NCBI GenBank assembly: GCA_964613665.1 | Contig: CAZTIG010000008.1 | Location: 1-64,000 of the forward strand | DNA from: CAZQFV01 sp964613665 | Lineage (GTDB): Bacteria > Chloroflexota > Chloroflexia > DTKN01 | Length of the DNA stretch: 64,000 nucleotides | Direction: 5' to 3' | Part shown: positions 49,940-58,878 of the stretch, in pieces | How the letters are laid out: the number at the start of each line of letters is the position of its first letter | Position numbering within the stretch: position 1 is the stretch's first letter | The notes under the pieces: model-generated | What the model saw: the letters and a program-made list of their open reading frames with translations, nothing else | Told to the model about the DNA's origin: nothing | Database searches by the model: none | Translations under genes and position numbers: made by a program

Positions 49940-50883
49940 GCGAGTTTGGGGTGCTGCGCGCCCTGGCATTTGGCCAGTACGTGCCCAGCGGCTCGGCCCT
50001 GCACCGGCTCGATCCGCGGGTCAAGCTGACCGGGGCGCTGTTGCTTGTCCTGGCGCTGATGGTGCGGAGCGGGCCCGGAGTGGGCCTGCTCGGGGTCGCG
50101 CTGGCGCTGGCCCTGCTTGGCATGGCCCGTGCTCCTCTGGGATACGCGCTGCGCGGCCTGCGCCCGCTGCTGCCGCTCTTCCTCATTGTCCTACTGCTGC
50201 AGCTGCTCTTTTACCCGCACGGCGCGGCCGTGGAGGCCGGCAGCCTGGCCGTGCTGCGCTGGGGGCCGCTGTTCGTCAGCGGGGCCAGCCTGGTGGCGCT
50301 GGTGGCGATGCTCCTGCGCATGGTGGCCATCGTGCTCCTGCTGACGCTGCTCACGGCCATCGCCGACACGGGCGACCTGGTTCACGGGGTGGAGGGCATG
50401 CTGCGGCCGTTCCAGCGGCTGGGGCTGCCGGCGCACGAGCTCTCCCTGGTGCTGGTGGTGACGCTGCGCTTCGTGCCGCTGCTGGGGCACGAGCTGGAGC
50501 GCCTGATCAAGGCCCAGGCGGCACGGGGAGCCGATTTCGGGCGCGGCCGCGGCAGCTTCCTGGCGCGGGTGCGGCGGACCTTTCCTCTGCTCATCCCACT
50601 CTTTATCGCCGCACTGCGCCGGTCGGAGGAGCTGGCCGTGGCCATGGAGGCGCGCGGGTACGGCGGGGGCAAGGGGCGCAGCCATTTCGTGCGGCTGCGC
50701 CTGCGGCCGGCCGACTGGCTGGCGCTCGGCTTGGTCCTGGCGATCACCGTGGGCCTGTTCGTCGTCGATCCGGGGCCCCTGGAGCATGCTGTAGCCCTGT
50801 GGCTACGCGACCTGTTCGTCAGTTCGCAGGCTGCGGGTGAGAGTCCAGGGATCACAGATTGGGTGTTCTGGGCGAGTTGCTGA
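49936..50883 (+). CDS. ecfT: ECF transporter transmembrane component EcfT
   Basis: A 315-residue membrane protein with about five helices and the two Ala-Arg-Gly coupling motifs (AQAARGADF and AMEARGYGG) that contact the ATPases. The GTG start overlaps ecfA2 as GTGA. It ends in a longer-than-usual tail (LRDLFVSSQAAGESPG and beyond). Confidence 0.92.
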   Translation: MSEFGVLRALAFGQYVPSGSALHRLDPRVKLTGALLLVLALMVRSGPGVGLLGVALALALLGMARAPLGYALRGLRPLLPLFLIVLLLQLLFYPHGAAVEAGSLAVLRWGPLFVSGASLVALVAMLLRMVAIVLLLTLLTAIADTGDLVHGVEGMLRPFQRLGLPAHELSLVLVVTLRFVPLLGHELERLIKAQAARGADFGRGRGSFLARVRRTFPLLIPLFIAALRRSEELAVAMEARGYGGGKGRSHFVRLRLRPADWLALGLVLAITVGLFVVDPGPLEHAVALWLRDLFVSSQAAGESPGITDWVFWASC

Positions 50884-50929
50884 TGAGGTCGTTGCGGACC
50901 CCGTTCTGAAGAGAAGAAGGAGGTTGCCA

Positions 50930-51769
50930 ATGAGGATCACCACCCGTCAGATCGTCGTCACCGGTGCCCTGGCTGCTATTGTCATCCTGCTGGGAGCACC
51001 GCCGCTGCGCCTGGGGTTCATCCCGTTCGTCCTGGGAGTGGCCGTTACCATCCTGCACATCCCAGTGATCATCGGGGCGGTGCTGGAGGGCCCCTGGGTG
51101 GGGTTGGCCCTGAGCTTCCTCTTTGGCCTCTTCAGCCTCTTCTGGTCGTACGTCGCGCCCACCGGGCCCTTTGACGCCTACTTTCAGAACCCGCTGATCT
51201 CGATTGTGCCGCGCCTCTTCATCGGCCTCGTTGCCTACGCAGTCTACCGCTTGGTGGGCGGAGGGCGCCATGGTCAGAAGACCTCTTTGTGGCCGGCGAT
51301 CCTGGTCCTGGCGGCGATCATTGCCCTGGCGGTCGTCGGCCCGGTGCTGGCCTACACCACACCGGTTCTGGGTGGGGATGCCGGCCTGACCGCTCTCGTG
51401 CTCTTCTCCTCCCTGGCGTTGGGGTTGCTGGCGCTGGCCGGACTGGGGATGGCCCTGTGGCGCGGGGGTGAGATCGCCGCCGTCGGGGCCGCCGCGGTCG
51501 CCGGGACGCTGACGAACACGGTACTGGTGCTATTGGCCATTGGCGGGCTCAACAGCCTGATCCTGGCTGACGCGCCGACGCCGTGGAGCTACCTGATCGG
51601 CACGGCCGCCTCCGCCCCACCGATGCCCTGGCCCGTGATCCTCGGGGCTGGCCTGGTCAATGGGCTGCCCGAGGTGATTGCCGCGATCCTGTTGACCGTC
51701 GCCATCGTCGCCGCCTGGAAGCAGATCGAGTTCGGGCGCAAGGGAGCGCGCATCCTGCACGAGGAGTGA
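50930..51769 (+). CDS. ECF transporter substrate-specific (S) component, probable pantothenate
   Basis: A 279-residue membrane protein of the ECF S-component type. RQIVVTGALAAIVILLG is the interaction helix, followed by LHIPVIIGAVLEGPWVGL and ISIVPRLFIGLVAYAVYR. Family members of this shape occur in vitamin and pantothenate uptake. coaX, which phosphorylates pantothenate, follows 114 nt later, so pantothenate is the best guess for the substrate. GGAGG precedes the ATG. Direct evidence for the ligand is absent. Confidence 0.82.
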   Translation: MRITTRQIVVTGALAAIVILLGAPPLRLGFIPFVLGVAVTILHIPVIIGAVLEGPWVGLALSFLFGLFSLFWSYVAPTGPFDAYFQNPLISIVPRLFIGLVAYAVYRLVGGGRHGQKTSLWPAILVLAAIIALAVVGPVLAYTTPVLGGDAGLTALVLFSSLALGLLALAGLGMALWRGGEIAAVGAAAVAGTLTNTVLVLLAIGGLNSLILADAPTPWSYLIGTAASAPPMPWPVILGAGLVNGLPEVIAAILLTVAIVAAWKQIEFGRKGARILHEE

Positions 51770-51883
51770 CAGAACAGGGTTCGCAACAAGAGTCAGGGGT
51801 TTCACGCGTCACGAATCACGCCTGATAAACGAGGCCTTTCCGGGTCTCCATGGTACTGTGGGTCTGGCCAACGGGAGGTTCCT

Positions 51884-52651
51884 ATGCTCCTCTGCATCGA
51901 CATCGGCAACACCAACATCGTCCTGGGCCTGTACGAGGGCGAGAAGCTGGAGCAGCACTGGCGCATCGCCACGGGGCGGGAGCGCCTGGCCGATGAGTAC
52001 GGCCCCCTGCTGCTGGTCCTGCTGCAGCAGGCCGGCCATTCCCCGGCCGACATCCACGACGCCGCCATGGCCAGCGTCGTCCCTCCGCTGACCGGGACCT
52101 TTGTCGACCTGTGCCGGCGCTACGTGCGGGTGGACCCGCTGGTCGTGGATGCCGGCGTGCGCACGGGGGTGCGCATCCGCTACGACAACCCACGCGAGGT
52201 GGGGGCCGACCGCATCGTCGATGCGGCAGCGGCCTACCGCAAGTACGGCGGGCCGGCCTGCATCGTCGACTTTGGCACGGGTACCACCTTTGACGCCATC
52301 TCTGCCGAAGGGGAGTACCTGGGCGGGGCCATCGCCCCCGGGGTGGGTATCGCCGCGTGGGCTCTGACCGAGCGGGCGGCCAAGCTGCCGCGCGTCGAGC
52401 TCGTCCCGCCCCCGCAGGTCATCGGGCGCAACACGGTCCACAGCATGCAGTCGGGCATCCTTTTCGGCTACGTCGGCCTGGTCGAGGGAATGGTGACACG
52501 TTTTCGTCAGGAGCTGGGTCCGGAGATGCGCGTCATCGCCACCGGTGGCCTGGCGGAGACGATTGCCTCCCAGACGAGCGTCTTTCACGTCGTCGATCCC
52601 TGGCTGACGCTCGAAGGGCTGCGGCTGGTCTACGGGCTGAACCGGGCCTAG
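51884..52651 (+). CDS. coaX: Type III pantothenate kinase
   Basis: First step of CoA synthesis, phosphorylating pantothenate. The 255-residue protein has DIGNTN at 6-11, GADRIVDAAAAY near 110 and DFGTGTTFDAI, the three motifs of the type III kinase. GGGAGG lies upstream. Its stop overlaps by 2 nt the stop of the convergent ABC permease gene. Its place behind the ECF genes supports pantothenate transport. Confidence 0.94.
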   Translation: MLLCIDIGNTNIVLGLYEGEKLEQHWRIATGRERLADEYGPLLLVLLQQAGHSPADIHDAAMASVVPPLTGTFVDLCRRYVRVDPLVVDAGVRTGVRIRYDNPREVGADRIVDAAAAYRKYGGPACIVDFGTGTTFDAISAEGEYLGGAIAPGVGIAAWALTERAAKLPRVELVPPPQVIGRNTVHSMQSGILFGYVGLVEGMVTRFRQELGPEMRVIATGGLAETIASQTSVFHVVDPWLTLEGLRLVYGLNRA

Positions 52652-53481
52652 AGGTCGCGGCGGCTGAAGGAGCCCATGGCCGCCAGCAACAGGACGACCA
52701 CGTAGACGACGGCATAGAGCACCATCGCCGGGCTGGGCGCGCTGGCCACCGTAAAGGGGGACACGTTGAGCTGGCCCAGGGCCGGTGCCTGCATCAGGTA
52801 GGCCCCGCGCCGCCACATGGCTTCGCCCGGGACGAGCAGGCTGACGACAATGCCGATCTGCAGTGCCGTCTCGTTCTGCAGAAAGGCGCCGATCTGCTCG
52901 ATCCAGCCGGCCACAAAAGCCATGCCGTAGAGCATAAAGACGACCACGCCGTTGCCCATGGGCGGCAGGCGCGTGCCGCCCAGGATGGACAGGGTCAGGA
53001 ACACCAGCCCTTCCAGCACCATCAGCCCGATGCCCTGCGGCAACCCTGGCGGCAGGTAGTGGGCAATCGACCAGACGACGAGGACCATGCCGCCGCCCAT
53101 ACCGCCGATGACCAGCGCCAGCATCACGGCCAGGCCCAGCCACTTGCCCAGGACGATCTGCCAGCGCCACACCGGCTTGGTGACGACCGTCTGGATGGTG
53201 CCCGAGGCGATCTCCCCGGAGATCGAGTCGGCGGAGATGAGCACGGCCAGCATGACGCCCAGCGAGTTCACCCCATACAGTCCCATCAGCAGCATGAGGT
53301 TGCTGAACGAGGTCAGCACGAGCGCGGCGTTGGCCGTGCCCGGCCGGATCTCGCGGTACATGAAGTAAAAGCCCACGGCAAACAGGGCCAGGGAGACCAG
53401 GCCGATCACCAGGATGATCCAGAAGAGCCGGCGCTGGCGCGCTTCCAGGAAGGTCAGGTGGGCGATGGTCAGGACGTTCAT
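52648..53481 (-). CDS. ABC-2 type transporter permease
   Basis: A 277-residue membrane protein with about six helices of the ABC-2/NatB type: it starts NVLTIAHLTFLEARQRRLFW and contains ISGEIASGTIQTVVTKPV, a typical loop. It works with the ATPase encoded just upstream; export of a lipid, peptide or ion is possible. ATGA overlap with the ATPase gene. Confidence 0.85.
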   Translation of the reverse strand: MNVLTIAHLTFLEARQRRLFWIILVIGLVSLALFAVGFYFMYREIRPGTANAALVLTSFSNLMLLMGLYGVNSLGVMLAVLISADSISGEIASGTIQTVVTKPVWRWQIVLGKWLGLAVMLALVIGGMGGGMVLVVWSIAHYLPPGLPQGIGLMVLEGLVFLTLSILGGTRLPPMGNGVVVFMLYGMAFVAGWIEQIGAFLQNETALQIGIVVSLLVPGEAMWRRGAYLMQAPALGQLNVSPFTVASAPSPAMVLYAVVYVVVLLLAAMGSFSRRDL

Positions 53482-54383
53482 GCCTCTTCCTTCATGATGC
53501 GCACAAAGAGCTCCTCCAGGGGCAGCCGCCGGGGCGACAAGGCGTAGAGCCGGGCGCCGCCCTCCACCAGCCAGCGGGCGATGGCCGGCAGGACCTCGCG
53601 ATCGGCCACGGCCAGGACCACCGTCTCACCGTTGACCCGGAGCACGCGGCCGAACGGCTCCAACCCGGCCAGCAGCTCCGGCGTCAGGCCGCCGGCCCGC
53701 ACCTCCACCTCGGTGGCTGCCCCGGTCAACTCGTCCAGCGTGCCGCTGCGAACCACCCGGCCGCGCTTGATGATAGCCACGCGGTCGCAGGCCGCTTCCA
53801 CCTCGCTCAGCAGGTGCGAGTTCAGAAAGACGGTCACCCCGGCGCGGCGCAGCTCGTGGATCAGGTCGCGCACGTCGCGCCGGCCCAGCGGGTCCAGCCC
53901 CGAGGTCGGCTCGTCCAGAAAGACCAGCTGCGGTTCGTTCAGCAGGGCCTGGGCCAGCCCGATGCGCTGCAGCATGCCCTTGGAGAACTCGGCCAGGCGC
54001 GAGCGCGCCCGGTCGGCCAGGCCGGCCTGCTCCAGGAGCTGCGGGATGCGGATGCGGCGCCGTTGGGCCGGCATGTGGTAGAGTCGCCCGTGGAGGTCCA
54101 GGAACCCGGCCGCTGTCAGCCAGGGATGAAAGCGAAAGTGCTCCGGCAGGAAACCGACGCTGGCCATCACCGAGGGGTCGCCCGGAGGCCGGTCCAGGAT
54201 GCGGGCCTGGCCCGCCGTGGGGCGGACCAGGCCCAGCAGCATCTTGACCGTGGTGGTCTTGCCGGCCCCGTTGGGGCCGAGGAAACCCAGCACCTCGCCG
54301 CGCTCCACGGACAGGTTCAGCCCATCCACGGCCACGGTGCGGCCAAATTCCTTGCCCAGGTCGAACGTCTCGATGGCGGGCAT
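53478..54383 (-). CDS. ABC-2 type transporter ATPase
   Basis: A 301-residue ABC ATPase: Walker A GPNGAGKTT, signature FSKGMLQR, Walker B VFLDEPTSGLDP, and a C-terminal extension of about 90 residues typical of CcmA/NatA-like exporters. It starts 4 nt after the anti-sigma gene and is translated coupled to the permease. Its substrate is unknown. The ECF sigma pair upstream suggests envelope-stress control. Confidence 0.9.
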   Translation of the reverse strand: MPAIETFDLGKEFGRTVAVDGLNLSVERGEVLGFLGPNGAGKTTTVKMLLGLVRPTAGQARILDRPPGDPSVMASVGFLPEHFRFHPWLTAAGFLDLHGRLYHMPAQRRRIRIPQLLEQAGLADRARSRLAEFSKGMLQRIGLAQALLNEPQLVFLDEPTSGLDPLGRRDVRDLIHELRRAGVTVFLNSHLLSEVEAACDRVAIIKRGRVVRSGTLDELTGAATEVEVRAGGLTPELLAGLEPFGRVLRVNGETVVLAVADREVLPAIARWLVEGGARLYALSPRRLPLEELFVRIMKEEA

Positions 54384-54387
54384 GGTG

Positions 54388-55497
54388 CTACTTCAGGGAG
54401 CCGGCGATCTGCAGCAGGACCGCCGGGTCGAGGCCCTCGCCGACCACCGCGTAGACGATCCCGTCTCGCTGCCATAGCACGGCCCCGCCGCGTGTGCTGC
54501 CCACGGGCTCGAGCAGCAGCCCGGTGACGCCGTCGACCTCCACCTCACGGAACTGGGCGACGTTGCTGGGCAGGGGGATTACCAGGGTGCTGGTCCAGTC
54601 GATCTGCCGGGCCAGCCGCTCGGCATCCTCGGCCGGAACGCCCAGGAAGCGGAAGAGGGCCTGGCCGAGCTGGGCCGGGTCGACAGCGGCCGGCACGTCG
54701 ACTGCCGGGCTGGGCGACTGGACGAAGGAGACGTGCTGGCCGGCGATGCGGTATTCCTGGTCGACGACGGAGGCGATGTCCACAGTGGCGGCGAGCGTTG
54801 CCACGTCCGGCAGGGCCACGTCCTCCACGCCAGCGGCCAGGAGCAGGGCTTGAGCCTGTTCGCGCTGCACCTCGAAGCGCAGGGCCGGCCCGGTGGTGAC
54901 GCGGAATGCCTGAAGCACCGCTCCGGCAGGCAGGTCGGCCGGGACGCGCACGCGGAAGCCGGCCAGGGCCGTGGCCCCGGCGGCGTCGGCGACATCCTGG
55001 GGTGTGCCCGGTTGGCGCAAGACGGCGGGCTCGCCCAGGGCGGCCATGGCCAAGTCCTGCAGCCCGGCCAACTGCTCCAGGCGAGCGGGGTCGACGGTGA
55101 TGACGGCGAACTTTTGCACGCGGAAGATGCCCAGGAACTGCGCCGCTACCAGGCGCACGGGGGCGAAGCTGAAGAGCACACCTACGACGGCCAGCGTGGC
55201 CAGCGCGGCCATGGCCCAGCGCCAGCGTCTTCGCTGCGGCGTGCGGGTTGCCGGAGCCAGGGCCGGCCGGGCCCGCTTCCAGAAGCGCGCCAGGGCCGGC
55301 CCAGCCTGTGGAGCGGCCTCGACCTGCGGGTCGAGGGCCCGCAGGCGCTCGGCCACGCCGGTCCCCTGCTGCCGCAGGTGAGCCAGGCGCTCCTGGCAGG
55401 GGGTACAGCTGTGCAGGTGCTCCTCCAGCGCGGCGTTCTCCGCCGCCGGGAGGGCCCGATCCAGGTAGGCTTGCAGACGACCGTGGTCACACTTCAT
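54388..55497 (-). CDS. Anti-sigma factor with zinc-binding N-terminus
   Basis: A 369-residue membrane protein. The N-terminal ZAS domain has HxxxCxxC at His27, Cys31 and Cys34 (EEHLHSCTPC). A transmembrane helix lies at about 93-114, then a large extracytoplasmic domain, which probably senses the signal. ATG at 55497 has GGAGG upstream and overlaps the sigma gene by 11 nt. It should hold the sigma factor encoded upstream inactive until stress. Confidence 0.85.
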   Translation of the reverse strand: MKCDHGRLQAYLDRALPAAENAALEEHLHSCTPCQERLAHLRQQGTGVAERLRALDPQVEAAPQAGPALARFWKRARPALAPATRTPQRRRWRWAMAALATLAVVGVLFSFAPVRLVAAQFLGIFRVQKFAVITVDPARLEQLAGLQDLAMAALGEPAVLRQPGTPQDVADAAGATALAGFRVRVPADLPAGAVLQAFRVTTGPALRFEVQREQAQALLLAAGVEDVALPDVATLAATVDIASVVDQEYRIAGQHVSFVQSPSPAVDVPAAVDPAQLGQALFRFLGVPAEDAERLARQIDWTSTLVIPLPSNVAQFREVEVDGVTGLLLEPVGSTRGGAVLWQRDGIVYAVVGEGLDPAVLLQIAGSLK

Positions 55498-56056
55498 GAT
55501 CCGTACCTCCTCCATGGGTCAGGGCCATGCGCCGGTACCCATCCTCGAAGGCCGTCTTGGCGCGGGCCAAGAGCGTGCCAACGGACCCCGGGGCCACGCC
55601 CAGTACCTCGGACAACTCGCGGTAGCTCAGGCCGGCATAGTACAGCAGCAGCAGTTGGGTCTGGCGGCGCGGCAGCGTGGCCAGGACCTGGCGCACCACC
55701 TGCCGCTCGTCGCGGCGCTCGGCCAGCTCGGCTGGGTCTGCTGCCGTGCCCGGGGCCGATAGGTGCTGGACCGCCGCCTGCCGCCGGGCGCGACGCTGCT
55801 GGCTGCGCAGAGCGTTGTAGGCCAGGTTCGTGGCCACACGGAAAAGCCACGCGCGCACGCTCTGCTCGCGCCACACCGGGAAGCGCCGCCGGTAGAGGCG
55901 CAGGAACGTCTCCTGCACCAGGTCTTCGGCCTCCTCGGGCAGGCCGACCAGGCGGAAGAGCAGCCGATAGACCTCGCCGTAGTGAGCCAGGAAGAGGGCT
56001 TCGAACTCATCTCGGTTCCAGGACATGCGGCCGGCCTGCCACCAGGCTTCGGTCAT
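55487..56056 (-). CDS. ECF-family sigma factor
   Basis: A 189-residue sigma factor. Region 2 (about 15-88) includes EEAEDLVQETFLRLYRR and the DNA-melting stretch SVRAWLFRVATNLAYNALR; region 4 (about 120-172) has the helix-turn-helix LSYRELSEVLGVAPGSVG. ATG at 56056 has GAGGAG upstream. Its own operon with anti-sigma and ABC exporter fits self-controlled stress response. Confidence 0.92.
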   Translation of the reverse strand: MTEAWWQAGRMSWNRDEFEALFLAHYGEVYRLLFRLVGLPEEAEDLVQETFLRLYRRRFPVWREQSVRAWLFRVATNLAYNALRSQQRRARRQAAVQHLSAPGTAADPAELAERRDERQVVRQVLATLPRRQTQLLLLYYAGLSYRELSEVLGVAPGSVGTLLARAKTAFEDGYRRMALTHGGGTDHEV

Positions 56057-56087
56057 CGCTTCGCTCCTCACTGCGCCACCTCCTGCC

Positions 56088-56119
56088 ATGATAACACCAC
56101 AGGGGGAGGTTTTGTGACA
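56088..56119 (-). promoter_or_regulatory. Possible promoter of the sigma/anti-sigma operon
   Basis: Minus-strand TGTCACAAA (56119-56111) and TATCAT (56093-56088) lie upstream of the sigma gene. The -35 part does not match sigma70, so an ECF-type or autoregulated promoter is possible. This is a weak call. Confidence 0.3.
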
Positions 56120-56205
56120 GATGCCCTGCTCGTGCATGGGGGAATACCAGGCAGGCGTGCTGTAGTCCAAGCCAGACGCCCCATCTTCCCCAGCGCTCGC
56201 ATCGG

Positions 56206-57102
56206 CTAGCGGCCGGCCCACCAGCCCAGTCCGGCGACCAGCAGCGCCAGCGGCAGCATCCAGCGGGTGTACAGCCGAGCCATCTCTGGCAAAAGTACCT
56301 GCCGGCCGCGGGCTTCGAGGGCGCTCAGCACGATCAGCGCGGCCACGAAGGATACCAGGAGCACCAGGTCTGGGTGCTGCGGCGGGACGAGCCCGGTTGC
56401 CCGCAGCACCACGGCGATCAGCCCCACCTGCGCGGCCAACTCCAGCCCCTCCAGCGCGCGGAAGATGGCCAGTGTCCTCCCGCCCAGGCTGGCCAGCGGC
56501 GCAGTGTAGGCGTCGCGGTCCCACAGCAGCCAGGGTAGCGTCGCCAGGAGGAGCACGGCGACGGCGCTGCCTACCACGGCGCTCCAGGGGGTCAGCGGTA
56601 CCTCCTGGGACAGGGTAACACGCCCGGTGAGGAGGGGCAGGGCGCTCGCTGCCAGGAGCAGGGGCAGCAGGCGAGCCAGCTCCACGGGAGCCTGTCGGCG
56701 TGCCCCCAGAGCGGCCTGGGGGTGGGCCGAGAAGCCGGCAGCCAGCAGGCGCGCCAGCGGCGGGATGGCCAGCAGCCCCAGGTAGAGGAAGAGACTGCCA
56801 GGAAGGTCCGCGGTGCCCAGGACACCGCGTGGCCAGGGCAGTATCCCGGTGGCCCAGGCCATAGCTGTAACGCCCACGAGGCCGGCCCAGGATGCCAGGG
56901 CGGTTCGACTATAGTCTCCCACGGGGGCCTTGCCGGCCAGGTGCACGATGTCGCGGCAGGGCTGCCACGGCGGCGGGGCTGCCCGCCGGCCGAGCAGCGC
57001 CCCGATCCATCCAGCCAGCCCCCGGCAGAGCAGGCCGGCCAGCAGTGCGCTGAGGAGGCCGGGGCAGAGCAGTGTCCGCCCCAGGTGCTGCAGGAGCGTC
57101 AT
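56206..57102 (-). CDS. NuoH/HyfC-like membrane subunit of a hydrogenase-related complex
   Basis: A 298-residue protein with about eight transmembrane helices and the pattern of complex I subunit 1. QPCRDIVHLAGKAPV is in the position of the subunit 1 quinone-tunnel loop, and APLASLGGRTLAIFRALEGLELAAQVG lies later (written as two shorter parts APLASLGG and RALEGLELAAQVG). It links the peripheral arm to the ion-pumping arm. The ATG start overlaps the NuoB-like gene as ATGA. Confidence 0.78.
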   Translation of the reverse strand: MTLLQHLGRTLLCPGLLSALLAGLLCRGLAGWIGALLGRRAAPPPWQPCRDIVHLAGKAPVGDYSRTALASWAGLVGVTAMAWATGILPWPRGVLGTADLPGSLFLYLGLLAIPPLARLLAAGFSAHPQAALGARRQAPVELARLLPLLLAASALPLLTGRVTLSQEVPLTPWSAVVGSAVAVLLLATLPWLLWDRDAYTAPLASLGGRTLAIFRALEGLELAAQVGLIAVVLRATGLVPPQHPDLVLLVSFVAALIVLSALEARGRQVLLPEMARLYTRWMLPLALLVAGLGWWAGR

Positions 57103-57497
57103 GGGCCCTCCTCCTCGGGGCTTGCCCGGCGTGGCGGACCGGAACGCCGCCGCGCTGCCCAGGCTGCCTGCACTGCTTCCAGTATCTCCTGGGGGCCGGG
57201 CGGGCAACCGGGAACCGCCAGCGACGGCCCCAGCAGGAGCTCGCCGGCACAGCAGTCTCCCAGGCGCACGCAGGCCCACGGCTCCGGCAGTGTTGCGGCC
57301 AGCCGCTGCACCTCCTCGGCCAACTCGCCCGCCAGCGGCCCGCACAGCACCAGGACGTCGGCATGGGCCGGCGCCTCCACGGCGACGATACCCCGGCGAG
57401 CCGCCCCATACCGTGTCGCCAGCGCCGCCTGGGCCTCCATGGCGCAACCGCCGCAGCCGCTTCCCTCCAGGATACAGATGCGCACCCGGTCGTTCAC
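57099..57497 (-). CDS. NuoB-like small subunit of a hydrogenase-related complex
   Basis: A 132-residue 4Fe-4S protein of the NuoB/hydrogenase small-subunit family. Cys15 and Cys18 (EGSGCGGCAM), Cys82/Cys83 (GDCCAGE) and Cys98 (VPGCPPG) can bind the N2-like cluster. The GTG start is one base after the stop of the antiporter-like gene. Shorter than NuoB but complete in ligands. Confidence 0.84.
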   Translation of the reverse strand: MNDRVRICILEGSGCGGCAMEAQAALATRYGAARRGIVAVEAPAHADVLVLCGPLAGELAEEVQRLAATLPEPWACVRLGDCCAGELLLGPSLAVPGCPPGPQEILEAVQAAWAARRRSGPPRRASPEEEGP

Positions 57498-57498
57498 G

Positions 57499-58878
57499 CT
57501 ATGCCCCCCCCAATCCCACAGTCGCCTCGCGCAGGATCGCCAGCACCGGGTCGGGGTACAGGCCCAGGAACAGCAGGATGGCACTGAGCGCGGCGATGAC
57601 CGCCAGGACCGCCCACGGCGGCCGGCGGAAGGGCACCGTCTGCTCCGTCGGCAGGAAGGCCGGCCAGAGCGCCCGCACCATGGCCAGCAGGAACAGCGCC
57701 GCAGCTAGGAAGAGACCGGCCAGGTACGGCCATCCCCGCGCGAGGGCCTCGCCATAGAGCGGCCAACGGCCGGCGAAACCGCCCCAGGGCGGAATCCCTG
57801 CCAGGCTCAGTGTGGCCACAACCAGCCCCAGGCACACCACGGGCATGCGGCAGGCAACTCCGACCAGGCCGGCCACGTCGTCTCGGCCGGTGCTCCATTC
57901 CAGGACCCCGATGCAGGTCAGCAACAGCACCAGGGCTACCCCATGGTGTATCGTCAGGAAGAAACCGGCCTGGAAGCCGCGGGCATTGGCCAGCCCGAAG
58001 GCGAACAGGATCACGGCCACATCGTAGGAGGCGGCGTAGGCGGCCAGCCGCTTCAGGCGGTCCTGCCCGCTGGCCAGCAGGGCCGCCGCCACACCCGCGG
58101 CCACGGCTCCTCCCGTCAGCCACTGGCTGCCAGCGGCATTGTTCTGCAGCAGCTCGGGAACGCGCCAAAGCACACTCCCCAGGAGGACCAGGCCGGCCCC
58201 CTGCACCAGCGACACCAGCAGGCTGGTCACCGCAGTCGAGGTGTGGCCGGCCATGTCGGGGAACCACAGCTGGAAGGGCACCACTGCCGTGCCCAGGCCG
58301 AAGCCGACCACGAGCAGGCCCAGGGCCATCTTGGCATAGGCCGTCTGCTGTGGGACTTCCTGGAAGAGGCCCAGCAGCAGGAACCCCAGAACCAGGGCCA
58401 TGCCCGTGAGCACCATCATCATCAGGTACTTGAGCCCGGTCATCAGCGCAGGAACCGGCAGCAGGCCCACCGGCTCGTGGGGCCGGTCTACCGTGCCCAG
58501 GACGATGGCCAGCCCGACCACCTCCAGCAGCAGGGCGATGACGATTGGGTCATCCAGCAGGACGATGGCGTTGCCGATTCCCAGGATGAAGAGGCCGATG
58601 GGTATGGGCAGTTCCCCCTGGCGCAGGGAATGCGCCGCGACGATGACCGCCGCCGTCATCAGCAGGAAGGCATAGCCGAAGAAGCGCTGCAGCGGGGTCA
58701 TGGTGAGGACGGCACCCAGCAGCCGGATGGGCTGGTTCAGCGGCAGCAGCGACCCCACGTAGCCGACCAGGATCAGGGCCAGGCCGGCCGCCCAGATGAC
58801 CAGGCGGTGCTGCCTGCCCAGCAGATAGCAGTAGAGGGCGATGACGATTGGCAGGGCGACGAAGAGAAGGTGCAGCAT
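57499..58878 (-). CDS. Antiporter-like membrane subunit (NuoN/MrpD/HyfB family)
   Basis: A 459-residue protein with about 13-14 helices of the proton-conducting antiporter type. LLEVVGLAIVLGTV and FQLWFPDMAGHTSTAVTSLL carry the Glu and Trp/His/Ser residues of the ion path. Probably pumps protons or sodium. It begins 1 nt before the end of the upstream gene. Confidence 0.87.
   Translation of the reverse strand: MLHLLFVALPIVIALYCYLLGRQHRLVIWAAGLALILVGYVGSLLPLNQPIRLLGAVLTMTPLQRFFGYAFLLMTAAVIVAAHSLRQGELPIPIGLFILGIGNAIVLLDDPIVIALLLEVVGLAIVLGTVDRPHEPVGLLPVPALMTGLKYLMMMVLTGMALVLGFLLLGLFQEVPQQTAYAKMALGLLVVGFGLGTAVVPFQLWFPDMAGHTSTAVTSLLVSLVQGAGLVLLGSVLWRVPELLQNNAAGSQWLTGGAVAAGVAAALLASGQDRLKRLAAYAASYDVAVILFAFGLANARGFQAGFFLTIHHGVALVLLLTCIGVLEWSTGRDDVAGLVGVACRMPVVCLGLVVATLSLAGIPPWGGFAGRWPLYGEALARGWPYLAGLFLAAALFLLAMVRALWPAFLPTEQTVPFRRPPWAVLAVIAALSAILLFLGLYPDPVLAILREATVGLGGA

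Noticed and set aside
50930..51769. Naming the S component after a specific vitamin (for example biotin, thiamin or riboflavin)
   Set aside because: No BioY, ThiT or RibU signature was recognised. Pantothenate is only suggested by the adjacent coaX.
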